Source: CAWDDA01 sp963813345 (GTDB lineage Bacteria; Acidobacteriota; Blastocatellia; RBC074). From it: 64,000 nucleotides of DNA. Below, one piece after another: positions 18,565-26,885 of this stretch. The notes under the pieces were generated by a model that saw only the letters and a list, made by a program, of their open reading frames with translations, was not told the origin of the DNA and did not search any database. Numbering within the stretch: position 1 is the first letter of the stretch; every line of letters starts with the position of its first letter. The translations under genes and the position numbers were made by a program. The stretch is from NCBI GenBank assembly GCA_963813345.1, contig CAWEYR010000033.1:62001-126000 (forward strand). Reading direction: 5' to 3'.

Positions 18565-18706
18565 GGGGGTCAGGGGTCAGGGGTCAGGGGTCAGGGGTCG
18601 GGGCATGGAGTTCAAGCTTCAGCTTGCTCTTGCAGATCGAGCTACAAACCAGCAAGCTGAAGCTTGAACTCCATGCCCTGACCCCTGACCCCTACCCCTG
18701 ACCCCC
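18565..18706. repeat. Repeat family C (GGGGTCAG tandem plus AGTTCAAGCTT palindrome)
   Basis: Five tandem GGGGTCAG-like units, then GGAGTTCAAGCTTCAGCTTGCT, a short spacer, and the reverse complement of both parts (AGCAAGCTGAAGCTTGAACTCC and CTGACCCC units). The whole unit is an inverted repeat of about 140 bp. The G runs could form a G-quadruplex. Other copies: 30029-30223 and 47531-47688; partial copies at 26310-26348 and 38562-38600. Confidence 0.9.
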
Positions 18707-18824
18707 TTCACACTCCGCTGTGCATACAAACGCATCACGTCTCCTAGATTCAATCTGAGCGTTTTTTCCTCTACGCCGAAGCCTTGTTCCGATGCGTACT
18801 CAACGCCATGCGCCAAGGTGTTTG

Positions 18825-19630
18825 TTATAGCGTCCTACGCGACTCGATGAAGAGCCTGGTGCTCATCGCTTTTCCGACTTGTCGCATGTTTCGCACCTCA
18901 AAACCCGCGTCTCTGCAAAGCTTCCTTATTGTTTCGTGGGTAAAGAAGTATCGATGGTCAGGAATGAACTGACGCCAGCGTGCGCCAAGAAGTCCGAACC
19001 AGAGGCTTCCAATGTCGGGGGTTTCTAGCACCAGCCATCCCCCTTGTCTCAAGAGACGATGCGCTTCACTTAGTGCACTCTTTGGACTCGGCAAGTGTTC
19101 GATCGTGTGGTAGAGGGCAACAACATCGAATGCGCCGCCTTCGAGGTGTGCTTCAAGGAGTGAGCCCGTCAGACAGTCAAGTCCCCGGCTTCGCGCGACA
19201 CCGCTCGACCCTCCATCAGCCTCGATTCCGGTAGACGTGAAATGTTTCCGCGAGGCGATAAGGAACTCGCCAGTTGAGCATCCGACTTCCAGCAATCTTC
19301 CGGAACTGACAAAACGAAGCAGATCATCGACCCGCTCTCGCGCCGCCAATTCACGCCACGGACGTTCGCGTTCCTCGACAGATGGATCAACCAGATCCAG
19401 CTCGAGCGCGCGTTCGGAAAGCCGCTCCATTTGTGAGGTGGCACTTGATGCACCTGATACCTGATACCTGATACTCCCGATACTCCCGATCCATCGCCAT
19501 TGGTCAGCACAAAATAGAGAGAGCAATCGCGACAACGTACGAGCGGCCCCTCGAGTCGCGGTGTCGAGAGAATGAATTCCCGATCGTTCGCTCCACAAAG
19601 GTCACAGAGCTCTGAGTTGACAGCTCTCAC
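18825..19630 (-). CDS. Class I SAM methyltransferase with N-terminal zinc ribbon (frame broken in a repeat)
   Basis: The N-terminal part, in one frame, reads ELCDLCGANDREF ... LVRCRDCSLYFVLTNGDG, a four-cysteine ribbon seen before the methyltransferase domain in enzymes of surface-glycan gene clusters. The body, in another frame, has the SAM motif RLLEVGCSTGEFLIAS, then FDVVALYHTIEHLPSP and GWLVLETPDIGSLWF. The switch of frame happens inside a run of seven-base repeats (19451-19490). The start is not certain; a GTG at 19630 is used here and would overlap the upstream glycosyltransferase by 29 bases. Substrate likely a sugar or lipid-linked glycan, from context. Confidence 0.75.
19451..19490 (-). 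repeat. Seven-base tandem repeats inside the methyltransferase gene
   Basis: On the minus strand the region reads as repeats of CGGGAGTAT (two) and CAGGTAT (three units). Seven is not a multiple of three, so each gain or loss of a unit would shift the reading frame. The break between the zinc ribbon and the catalytic domain lies exactly here. Confidence 0.75.
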
Positions 19631-20729
19631 GATAGAGTTCCAGCGTTCTTTGCGCTGACAGGCGCCATGTGAATTGCTTTGCCCTTTCGAGCCCTCTGCA
19701 ACGCAGCGTTGTTCGAAGGTCCTGATCGCAAACGATTCTATAGAGCGCCGATGCAATCTCCGAGACTTCGTAAGGATTAACGAGCACGGCGGCGTCTCCC
19801 ACCACTTCTGGAAGGCTGGATGTGCTGCTTGTCAGGACGGGAATGCCGCAAGCCATTGCCTCGAGCGGTGGCAGTCCGAAACCTTCAAAAAGTGACGGAT
19901 AAACAAGTGCAGTCGAGGCCCTGTACAGTGCGGGCAGGTCCTCCGGTGGGACAAACCCCGTGCAGATCACGTCGGCTCCCCAGACTCTTTTGCGAATCTC
20001 GGAAAAGATCTCCGAGGCAAGCCACAATCGCCGTCCCACAATCACGAGTTGAGGTCCTTCAGGGAGTTCTCCGCGCAAACGATCATACGCCTGGAGCAGA
20101 CGTACCAGATTCTTTCTCGGCTGAAGACTCCCAACGGCGAGCAGATAGTCGCGGCTGATTCCATACCGCGTGCGGATTCGCGCGGCCTCTCCATTCTCGG
20201 TTGAATCGGGAGCAAAATCAGCGCCAACGCCGTTCGCTGTCACGACGATCTTCTCTGGAGCTATGCCATACGTCTCGATCAGGTCATTGCGCGAGAACTC
20301 GGAGACAGTCGCGATTCGCGTCGCACGGCGCGCAGTTCGGCGAACGGTCAGTCGCAATTGCGCGCGACCACGGCGAGTGAATGTCTCCGGAAGATGTTCG
20401 AATGCGAGATCGTGGATGGTCGCCACGACCGGGACCTGACAGAGCGGAGGCGCAGTATATTGGACGTGAACGACGTCGACCGGTCGGAGGCGAAGCTCGA
20501 AGGCCAGAGCAACGGGGACGCGAACTATAGGCGTTGGCGGCGGTAGCTGCTGAACCCGGAAATTGTGAAATCGCCCGTTCCACTCCCGGGCGGCTCGAGA
20601 GTTGCTGAAGTAGAGGGTGTACGCGTTCTCGCTGTCAATTTCAGCCAACGCTTCGATCAGGTTGCGAATGTAGGTTTCATTTCCGCCCTGTCGCGCGCCG
20701 ATGGCGTGAGCGTCAATGCCTATATGCAT
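19602..20729 (-). CDS. Glycosyltransferase family 4
   Basis: A 375-residue GT-B fold enzyme that transfers a sugar from a nucleotide donor. The N-terminal acceptor domain starts MHIGIDAHAIGARQGGNETY, and the donor domain has LLAVGSLQPRKNLVRLLQAY and VYPSLFEGFGLPPLEAMACG with the conserved E-x7-E pair. It is cytoplasmic or membrane-associated. The start codon lies two bases after the stop of the SprT-like gene, and the methyltransferase follows with overlap, so the three are one operon. The sugar and acceptor are unknown; a mannosyl- or rhamnosyl-type transfer in surface glycan assembly is the usual role. Confidence 0.92.
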   Translation of the reverse strand: MHIGIDAHAIGARQGGNETYIRNLIEALAEIDSENAYTLYFSNSRAAREWNGRFHNFRVQQLPPPTPIVRVPVALAFELRLRPVDVVHVQYTAPPLCQVPVVATIHDLAFEHLPETFTRRGRAQLRLTVRRTARRATRIATVSEFSRNDLIETYGIAPEKIVVTANGVGADFAPDSTENGEAARIRTRYGISRDYLLAVGSLQPRKNLVRLLQAYDRLRGELPEGPQLVIVGRRLWLASEIFSEIRKRVWGADVICTGFVPPEDLPALYRASTALVYPSLFEGFGLPPLEAMACGIPVLTSSTSSLPEVVGDAAVLVNPYEVSEIASALYRIVCDQDLRTTLRCRGLERAKQFTWRLSAQRTLELYRESCQLRAL

Positions 20730-20731
20730 CT

Positions 20732-21493
20732 CTACCCGTGCTCTGCAATCCGGTCAAGCAAAGCGATTGCCTGCTCGTAGCGCTCAAAACGGCGCTCCTC
20801 AGCTCTGAATGCGAGCGTATGATAGATTCGACGTCCGTTCACGATGCGGGGCTGATGCTTCAGATGAAGCATCTCGTGATAGAGAACATACTCGATCAGG
20901 AACTCCGGAATGTCGGGTCGATCGAGCGAACGGCTGATGACGATAGCTTCATGCACTCCATCATGATGGCCCAGCACGCGCTTTGTGCGCCTGCGGCTCC
21001 AGCTAAGGACGGGCTTGACAAGTTTGCCTTCAAAATAGCGTCGATTCAGCCGGCCAAACAGTTGGTCGAGATCAAAGACTTCACCCTGAGCTCCCGACAA
21101 ATGCTTTCTACCGCGTGATCGCCTCGCAAGCTCCGAGGCGCGAACTACCTGAGGCTGATATGCGTACTGCCGATAGAGCGTCTGGTACTCGGCTTTCACC
21201 CGCTTACGGAAAAGCTTTGAGATGAGGATATGTGCGAGCGCTCGTTGCACTTGTGGCGGAGCATCACGAAAAAGATCCGACACTCGAACGTAAATCCGCT
21301 GGCGCCGAATCCTGATCGTATGATTGAGCCCGGCAAAAGGGTAAAAAGTGACTTGAATCTCGGGAGCTTCGATGCGGCGAGTCACTTGACGGAAGGCATC
21401 GGCAAAATAACTCTTCAGCTCAACCTCGCGTGTCTTCATGCGCGGGTTCAATGTTTCGTTCAGGGGCATTGGCACTTGTCTTACATGGCTCAC
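20732..21493 (-). CDS. SprT-like zinc metalloprotease-fold protein
   Basis: A 253-residue protein whose C-terminal half is an SprT-like domain: LDQLFGRLNRRYFEGKL, then YVLYHEMLHLKHQ with the HExxH zinc motif, and a downstream HTLAFRAEERRFERYEQA. The N-terminal half (about residues 30-110) is extra and helical. Bacterial SprT-like proteins are poorly known; eukaryotic relatives cleave DNA-crosslinked proteins. The gene heads a tight operon with a glycosyltransferase and a methyltransferase. There is no signal peptide. Reading frame intact. Confidence 0.82.
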   Translation of the reverse strand: MSHVRQVPMPLNETLNPRMKTREVELKSYFADAFRQVTRRIEAPEIQVTFYPFAGLNHTIRIRRQRIYVRVSDLFRDAPPQVQRALAHILISKLFRKRVKAEYQTLYRQYAYQPQVVRASELARRSRGRKHLSGAQGEVFDLDQLFGRLNRRYFEGKLVKPVLSWSRRRTKRVLGHHDGVHEAIVISRSLDRPDIPEFLIEYVLYHEMLHLKHQPRIVNGRRIYHTLAFRAEERRFERYEQAIALLDRIAEHG

Positions 21494-21518
21494 CGCGCGA
21501 CTCGAGCGTGAGCTCGCT

Positions 21519-23575
21519 TTACTGACTCTCTTTCAGCTTGTCTTTGATTCTTGCGATTTCACCGGCTTCGACTGAGTATTCAAGGGCCTTCTCCCAGTGA
21601 CGGCGGGCCTCCTGCGACCTGCCAAGCTCCTTGAGGACATCGCCCAGATGTTCGTGCAGCGTTGAATTCTGTCGCGAATAAATCGTCGCGCGCTCGAGCT
21701 GTTCGCGGGCTTCCTTGACGCGGCCGAGCTTGTAGTGCGCCCAGCCAAGACTGTCCAGAAAGCTGCCGTTGATCGGCTCGATGCTGATTGCCCGTTCAAT
21801 CAACTCGAGCGCTTCTGGCGATTGATGGCCGCGCTCCACCAGAAAGTACCCGAGATTGTTGAGCGCGGTAGCATTGTCAGGTTCCTTTGCGATGAGTGCG
21901 CGCAGAGTCTTCTCGGCTTCATCGTGTCTGCCCGCCTTATCGAGAACAGATGCAAGCTGAATCGATAAACTGACGTCACCTGGATTCAGCTCGATCGCTT
22001 TGCGAATTGTGGTTTCTGCTTCGCTAAGCTTGCCGGTCTGAGTGAGAACACTCGAAAGCAACAGGTATACGCTCGAGTCTTCGGTCGACGATTCTGGCCT
22101 GCCCGAGATTTTGGACTTCAACAGTTCCGTCGCTTCTTCAAAGCGTCTCATGTCGCTCAGAATCAACGCTTCAGTGAGCTTGATTGACCGATCTTCCGGA
22201 AACCGGCGAAGTGTCGCGCGAGCCAGGTCCAATGCTTCGCGACGCTTGCCGTCCTCCCTCAGGTTCTCGATGGTAAGCAAGTCGAGCACCGTCGACTTTT
22301 CGCCAATCACCGGACGCGCCCGCGTGAAGGCCTGCTGAAGTTTGGATGTGTGTCCGAGGCGGCGATAGACTCGAGACAACCGCCCGACGACGTGGCCAAG
22401 AAGATCTGTATTCTGATTCGCGGAACCGCGGACGAAAAAGGTCTCGAAAACGGCTTCGTATTGTGCCATCGCCTCTTCGTTTCGTCCGAGCTCTTCATAC
22501 GTCTCGGCGAGGTCCAATTGAAGATTCGGCTTGAGCCCCGCCTCAACGGATGCGATCCCGGCCTTCAACGTCTCGATTGCCGCGAGCCGCTTCCTTGCGC
22601 GCCTCTGAGCAATCGACAAGAGCACCGTTGCGCTCGCGTTCGCCGGATCAGAAGTGACATATGGAGCACAGCCTCGAAATCGCTTCTTCGTAGCGCGAAG
22701 CCCGGACCAGTGCCGCCCCGTAGCCGATTTGAAGCGCTGTCGAGTCGGCAGTCTTCGAAAGCTGGCTATAGGCCGCCAGCTCTTCTTCGAGACGTCGAGC
22801 CGAGTCTGAGTACGGCAATCAGGTTGCGCGAGTAAACAGCGGAATCGGAATCAAGCTCGTATGCACGACGCCCGGCCTTGAGTGCCTCCTTTGACCGTCC
22901 CAACTGCCTGTAAAGCTGTGAGAGCTCGTAGTATGCCTGATCCTGACTCAGGTCCTGGTTCATCAACCAGCGGTAAAACGACGCATCGGTCGGCGTGTAA
23001 CCTGAGGTCCAGCGCTCGAGCGCCATTACCTGCTTTTCAGGTTCATTCTTCAAGCGATAGAGTTCTGCCAGCATTGCCCAGCTCTCGACGAGCGACGGAT
23101 CGAGACGCGAGACCTCTTCGTATGCCTTGATTGCGCGATCGATCTGCGAAGCCTTCTGCTCTTTCTCAAATCGCAGTGCCGTCATGTAGATTCGGGCGAG
23201 AAGCAGTCTCGCGCTCGTGCTTGAGCCGTCAAGCCGGATCGCCTCCTGCGCTTCAGCCTCTGCCTGATCGGGACGCGACTGGAAGAAGAAATAGATCTCT
23301 CCAAGATCGACGTGGGGTTCGGCAGCCTGTGGATCAAGACGGATCGAATCTTTCAGTGCTGTAACCGCCTCTTCAAGCCGCCTCACATTCTGAGTCCGCT
23401 GTGCCTCACCTTTGAGCCGGCGAGCATCAAGAAAGCGAACCTGTGCCTGCCTGCGCGCGCTCGAGTCCTGGGCGTATACGAATGCAGGTAAGACCGCCGT
23501 GCAAAAGACCGAAGCTAAGACCGCCGCGTAAATGAGGCCAATGAAGCGGCTGAATCTGCAATTACTTAACGACAT
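21519..23575 (-). CDS. Large exported TPR protein (two frame breaks, about 22785 and 22690)
   Basis: Three frames join into one protein of about 685 residues. The first has a signal peptide (FIGLIYAAVLASVFCTAVLPA) and TPR units such as AVTALKDSIRLDPQAAEPHVDLG. A short middle piece reads EELAAYSQLSKTADSTALQIG. The last piece (ending at 21519) has many TPRs, for example NATALNNLGYFLVERGHQ and INGSFLDSLGWAHYKLGRVK, and ends EIARIKDKLKES. The start is put at MSLSNCRF (23575), giving a 14-base overlap with the upstream membrane protein gene; another ATG lies at 23614. TPR arrays are scaffolds; a periplasmic or lipoprotein-type location is likely. Confidence 0.82.
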
Positions 23576-24053
23576 CTGGCTTTTCACTCTCTGCAACCGC
23601 TCGTTGCCACTCACCTCGTCTCGGAAAGCTGTAGGCGATGATCAAAAGGCTGATAAGTCCCATCTGAGTGCTGAAATCGAGTTCTCCTGTCCTGATGTAT
23701 CCGATCAGCCCCAGTACACCGATGACTTCCCCAAGAGCAGCACAAACGATTGACGTTGTCGTCAGTCGTGACAGCACGGCACCCGTTCCGCGGCGCGCTA
23801 CTGCCTGGAGGACAACCTTTGACATCATGATTCGTCGCAGTGCGACTACACCGACGCCGATGACAATAGCTGCGATAGACAGGATCGACCGCCAGTTTCG
23901 TGTCGGGTCGATCTCGACCTGGAGCGTCAGCAGCCGCGCTATCAGCATATAGACAAGAACTGATGCCGCAAAAAAGACGACCAGAGTGGCTGCCAGCCAG
24001 TAACGCTGGTTAAACGCTCTGTTCGTGTTTTCCGAGACTTCGAGCGTCATCAT
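23562..24053 (-). CDS. Four-helix membrane protein of unknown function
   Basis: A 163-residue protein with four hydrophobic segments (residues about 20-42, 55-72, 98-118 and 125-145). No motif or family is recognised. It overlaps the start of the TPR gene and its own start overlaps the stop of the preceding gene by one base (TGATG), so the three genes are translationally coupled. Confidence 0.7.
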   Translation of the reverse strand: MMTLEVSENTNRAFNQRYWLAATLVVFFAASVLVYMLIARLLTLQVEIDPTRNWRSILSIAAIVIGVGVVALRRIMMSKVVLQAVARRGTGAVLSRLTTTSIVCAALGEVIGVLGLIGYIRTGELDFSTQMGLISLLIIAYSFPRRGEWQRAVAESEKPDVVK

Positions 24054-24625
24054 CAGCTCCTCGCAGTCTTGCTTTCGACCACGATGTCGTCACCGGTGCC
24101 GGACTTGCCATCCGGACCCGCCGAAGTCAGCTTGAACCGCGATTGAGTCCCCTCATAGTTAAGCGGTTCGCCCCAGTGGTCAAAGCGGACTATCGGGTTA
24201 AGAAACTGCGGCGAAAGTTTATCGAGCAGCTTGTCGAAGTTGTCCGCGTCGACATAACCCCCGTGAGCGCCGCGGTACGACTCGATCCGGGATGCGATCT
24301 GATCGAGAAGCGCCTGCGTTCTCCTCGCCTTTTCGCGTTTTAGTGCCTCTTCAACAAGTTCGAGCGATTCCCAGTGTTTGTCACCCAGACGCACTTCGGC
24401 AATCTTCCATCCTTTTCCCTCACGCACAAACCGGAACGCTGTCTCCACTTGAGCCTCTACCAGGGCGCTGTCACTACCGGACTTAATGGTCTTTACCTGC
24501 ACCTGCTCCTTCTTAAGGTCACTACCAAGAATGGTCTGGAGCAGCGATCTTGCAGTTTTGAGGTCGAGCTCGTCGGCCGTAGCGCCTGCCTTAACCAGCG
24601 CCACTGTGGCGATCAGGGACAACAA
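24053..24625 (-). CDS. Pseudopilin-C-terminus-like exported protein
   Basis: A 190-residue protein. After a hydrophobic leader (LLSLIATVALVKAGA) comes a helical region with LDLKTARSLLQTILG, and the C-terminus has the layout of type II secretion major pseudopilins: a calcium-loop-like end with DHWGEPLNYEG and SAGPDGKSGTGDDIVV. The long N-terminal helix of true pseudopilins is not present, so this is a domain resemblance. The start is unclear: only TTG codons are in frame (24625), while an ATG in another frame eight codons upstream suggests a small indel at the leader. Functional partner of the TPR and membrane proteins downstream is likely. Confidence 0.6.
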   Translation of the reverse strand: MLSLIATVALVKAGATADELDLKTARSLLQTILGSDLKKEQVQVKTIKSGSDSALVEAQVETAFRFVREGKGWKIAEVRLGDKHWESLELVEEALKREKARRTQALLDQIASRIESYRGAHGGYVDADNFDKLLDKLSPQFLNPIVRFDHWGEPLNYEGTQSRFKLTSAGPDGKSGTGDDIVVESKTARS

Positions 24626-24969
24626 GAGTATGGCAGGCCAGCTTCATCAACTATTTATGGTAGCAGACGCCCTCAAACTGACGCAAATGACTGCAAAATT
24701 GGAGTGGCGGCGCACCTGGGAGCGCTGGCAGCCTGCGCGGAGTTCAGACATTGTCGCCGGAGCGCGACAAATTCAATAGCCGGTGGCAACGCCACCGGAA
24801 TGGAAGGCGAAGCGGTCCGACCCTGCAAGGGTCGCATCCAAATAATCTTCGTACCCTTTCAGGGTCGGAACCATTCTTCTCAACGTTCCGGTGGCGTTGC
24901 CACCGGCTATGAATTTGACGCCTTCGGCGTCAAGCGATATCTGCAAATGTCCGAACCCAGGCGCCAGGC
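24626..24969. repeat. Composite palindromic repeat (CCGGTGGCAACGCCACCGG type)
   Basis: A noncoding stretch. At 24776-24800 and 24886-24911 two 24-base arms form an inverted repeat; each arm is itself a palindrome. Between them sits a second pair of palindromes (CGACCCTGCAAGGGTCG and CCCTTTCAGGGTCGG). Outside, a family B core (CCTGGGAGCGC) starts at 24711 and its complement ends the block near 24990, inside the next gene. This looks like nested insertion of repeat units. Confidence 0.75.
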
Positions 24970-25564
24970 TCAACCTCGCGCTCCCAGGCCGAGCTCGGTC
25001 TGAATCTCTCTCAATGCAGCAATCAGGAAGGCGCAATGTTCGTCAAAGCTCAAACCGAGTTCCTCTGCCCCCTTCCACAGATCTTCGCGATTGACGGTCC
25101 GGGCAAAGGCCTTGTCTTTCATTCGCTTCTTAACTGAAGACGGTTCAAGCGTATCAAAGCTCCGGTCGGGCCTGACAAGTGCACACGCGACCAGAAACCC
25201 GCACAACTCGTCGGCGGCAAAGAGCGCATGTTCCAGACGACTCTCCCGGACGACGCCGGTGTAGTCGGCATGCGAGAGGATTGCGCGTATCAAGGACCTC
25301 AGGATATCCGCGCTCTCTGAGAACTTCGGAACCGAGAACAGGATGCCGCTCGTCAGGGTAACGTTCGTAATCGAAGTCGTGAAGCATGCCGGCCAGTCCC
25401 CACAACTCTTCGTCCTCATGGTATCTGCGCGCAAGGGCGCGCATAGCGTATTCCACTGCGCGCGCATGCTTGCGTAGAGATTCGCCCTCGGTAAACTCGC
25501 ACAGCAGATTCCAGGCTTCATCGCGGGACGGACGCGACGGCTGACTCGGCATTGGGTCGCTCAT
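24970..25564 (-). CDS. HD-domain phosphohydrolase (frame broken near 25297)
   Basis: About 197 residues once the two frames are joined. The first half has the HD metal-binding pattern: LRKHARAVEYAMRALA, then LAGMLHDFDYERYPDERHP. The second half continues DILRSLIRAILSHADYTG and ends with the EDLWKGAEELGLSFDEH part common to this group of HDIG proteins. The family hydrolyses phosphate esters, often nucleotides; the substrate is unknown. The first half alone would be frame-shifted into an arginine-rich tail after RERGYPE, so the break is clear. It is divergent from the transaldolase gene with 48 bases between starts. Confidence 0.82.
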
Positions 25565-25612
25565 GTGCTTATGATAAACTTGGCGTGCTCACCGCATCAA
25601 AGGAGGTCCAGG

Positions 25613-26269
25613 ATGAAGTTTTTTCTCGACAGTGCCAGCTTAACCGAGATCAAGGAGGCGGCAAGCCTCGGGGTTCTGGATGGCGTGACTACCAACCCCA
25701 CTCTGATAGCCAAGGAAGGCAAGGTTAATTTCAAGGAGCACATTGCGAAGATCTGTGAGATTCTCAACTTCGAAGGTGCTTCGGTCAGTGCGGAAGTAGT
25801 ATCAACAGACTACGAGGGAATGCTCCGCGAAGGCCGGGACCTTGCCAAGATCCACCCGAATGTCTACGTCAAACTGCCAATGACGAAGGCGGGCCTGCAG
25901 GGGACCTACACCCTCTCGCGCGAGGGAATACGGATCAATCAAACGCTGATCTTCAATGCCACCCAGGCGCTTATGTCAGCCAAGGCGGGTTCCACTTTTG
26001 TGAGCCCGTTTATCGGAAGACTGGACGATATCGGCCACGAAGGGATGGGCCTGGTCGGCGAGATTCGCGAGATCTTCGACAATTACAGTTTCAAGACAGA
26101 AGTTCTCGCGGCGAGCATTCGTCATCCGCTGCATGTGATTGAAGCGGCGCGGCTGGGAGCCGACATCGCAACTATGCCGCTGAAGGTGATCGAGCAGTTG
26201 CTCAAACATCCGCTGACTGACATCGGTCTCGCAAACTTCCTCAAGGACTGGGAAAAGATCAAGGGCTGA
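25613..26269 (+). CDS. Transaldolase / fructose-6-phosphate aldolase type (MipB/TalC)
   Basis: A 218-residue class I aldolase of the short transaldolase group. It begins MKFFLDSASLTEIKEAAS; the GVTTNPTLIAKEG loop and the Schiff-base lysine Lys87 in VYVKLPMT are present, as is FVSPFIGRLDDIG. Cytoplasmic, pentose-phosphate pathway: transfer of a dihydroxyacetone unit between sugar phosphates, or free fructose-6-phosphate cleavage. The start at 25613 follows a near-perfect AAAGGAGGT ribosome site. Reading frame intact. Ends in a nested hairpin terminator. With xylA in the same window, it belongs to pentose use. Confidence 0.95.
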   Translation: MKFFLDSASLTEIKEAASLGVLDGVTTNPTLIAKEGKVNFKEHIAKICEILNFEGASVSAEVVSTDYEGMLREGRDLAKIHPNVYVKLPMTKAGLQGTYTLSREGIRINQTLIFNATQALMSAKAGSTFVSPFIGRLDDIGHEGMGLVGEIREIFDNYSFKTEVLAASIRHPLHVIEAARLGADIATMPLKVIEQLLKHPLTDIGLANFLKDWEKIKG

Positions 26270-26274
26270 AGAAT

Positions 26275-26348
26275 AAAAGCAAGCTAGAGTCGTCCCTGAA
26301 CCCGATGCGCGGCTTGTGGGTTCAGAGTTCAAGCTTTAGCTTGCTTTT
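26275..26348 (+). terminator. Nested hairpin terminator with repeat family C core
   Basis: Arms AAAAGCAAGCTA (26275-26286) and TAGCTTGCTTTT (26337-26348) enclose a second stem CTGAACCC / GGGTTCAG. A T run ends the structure. The inner right part holds the GTTCAAGCTTTAGCTTGC core of family C, so a repeat unit seems to serve as terminator of the transaldolase gene. Confidence 0.75.
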
Positions 26349-26350
26349 TC

Positions 26351-26372
26351 TTAGGTACGTTGTACAACGTAC
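26351..26372. repeat. Repeat family A, 22-bp perfect palindrome
   Basis: TAGGTACGTTGTACAACGTACC-type palindrome with 11-base arms and no loop. It is the outer tip of the family A unit seen at 17420, without the central GCCGG part. Confidence 0.75.
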
Positions 26373-26375
26373 CTA

Positions 26376-26795
26376 CTAAATGCGTTTTCTCTTCCTGAAT
26401 TCGTCGCGAGTCAGTATGCCGTCACCGTTCGCGTCGCGCCGGCTGAAATCTTCGGGCAGGCCCTTCCACTCACTTTGCGTGATTTGACCATCGCGATTCT
26501 CGTCCATTCGCTTTGGCCGCATTCCACGCCCGTCGGGCGACCGATGCTTTCGGGCACGCGTTTTCAACTCATCCTCGGTCAGAAAACCGTCACGATTTGC
26601 ATCAAGATTGTCAAAAACTTGAGCCTTCCTTCGCCATTCATCGCGAGCAATGCGCCCGTCCTGGTTGGTATCCAGATTCCTGCCTTTACGCCCTTCTCTC
26701 TTTTGGCGCTCTGGTTGAGGCGGCTCCTGAGCGCTGGCTATCCCGCTCACAATGAAGACCAACGCAATGACCGCGAGAAATGAAAAACGTCTCAT
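26376..26795 (-). CDS. Exported EF-hand calcium-binding protein
   Basis: A 139-residue protein with a signal peptide (RRFSFLAVIALVFIVSGIASA) and four EF-hand loops: DTNQDGRIARDE, DANRDGFLTEDE, DENRDGQITQSE and DANGDGILTRDE. Each has the Asp-x-Asn/Asp-x-Asp-Gly pattern that binds Ca2+. The start at 26795 is chosen for the GGAGG site and for the signal peptide; a longer frame upstream overlaps the divergent ABC gene. Loops are linked by basic segments (RRKAQVF, KTRARKHR). Likely periplasmic or secreted. The molecular partner is unknown. Confidence 0.88.
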   Translation of the reverse strand: MRRFSFLAVIALVFIVSGIASAQEPPQPERQKREGRKGRNLDTNQDGRIARDEWRRKAQVFDNLDANRDGFLTEDELKTRARKHRSPDGRGMRPKRMDENRDGQITQSEWKGLPEDFSRRDANGDGILTRDEFRKRKRI

Positions 26796-26885
26796 CACAT
26801 TACCTCCGTCGCAATTCGCATCTGAATGGCTATAAGAGTCGATCCGATGCTTGAAAGTCGAAAAAAGAGACAAGATGATGCGAAC

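Noticed and set aside
18565..18706. CRISPR array in the GGGGTCAG repeats
   Set aside because: The units are only seven or eight bases, directly abutting, with no spacers and no cas genes nearby.
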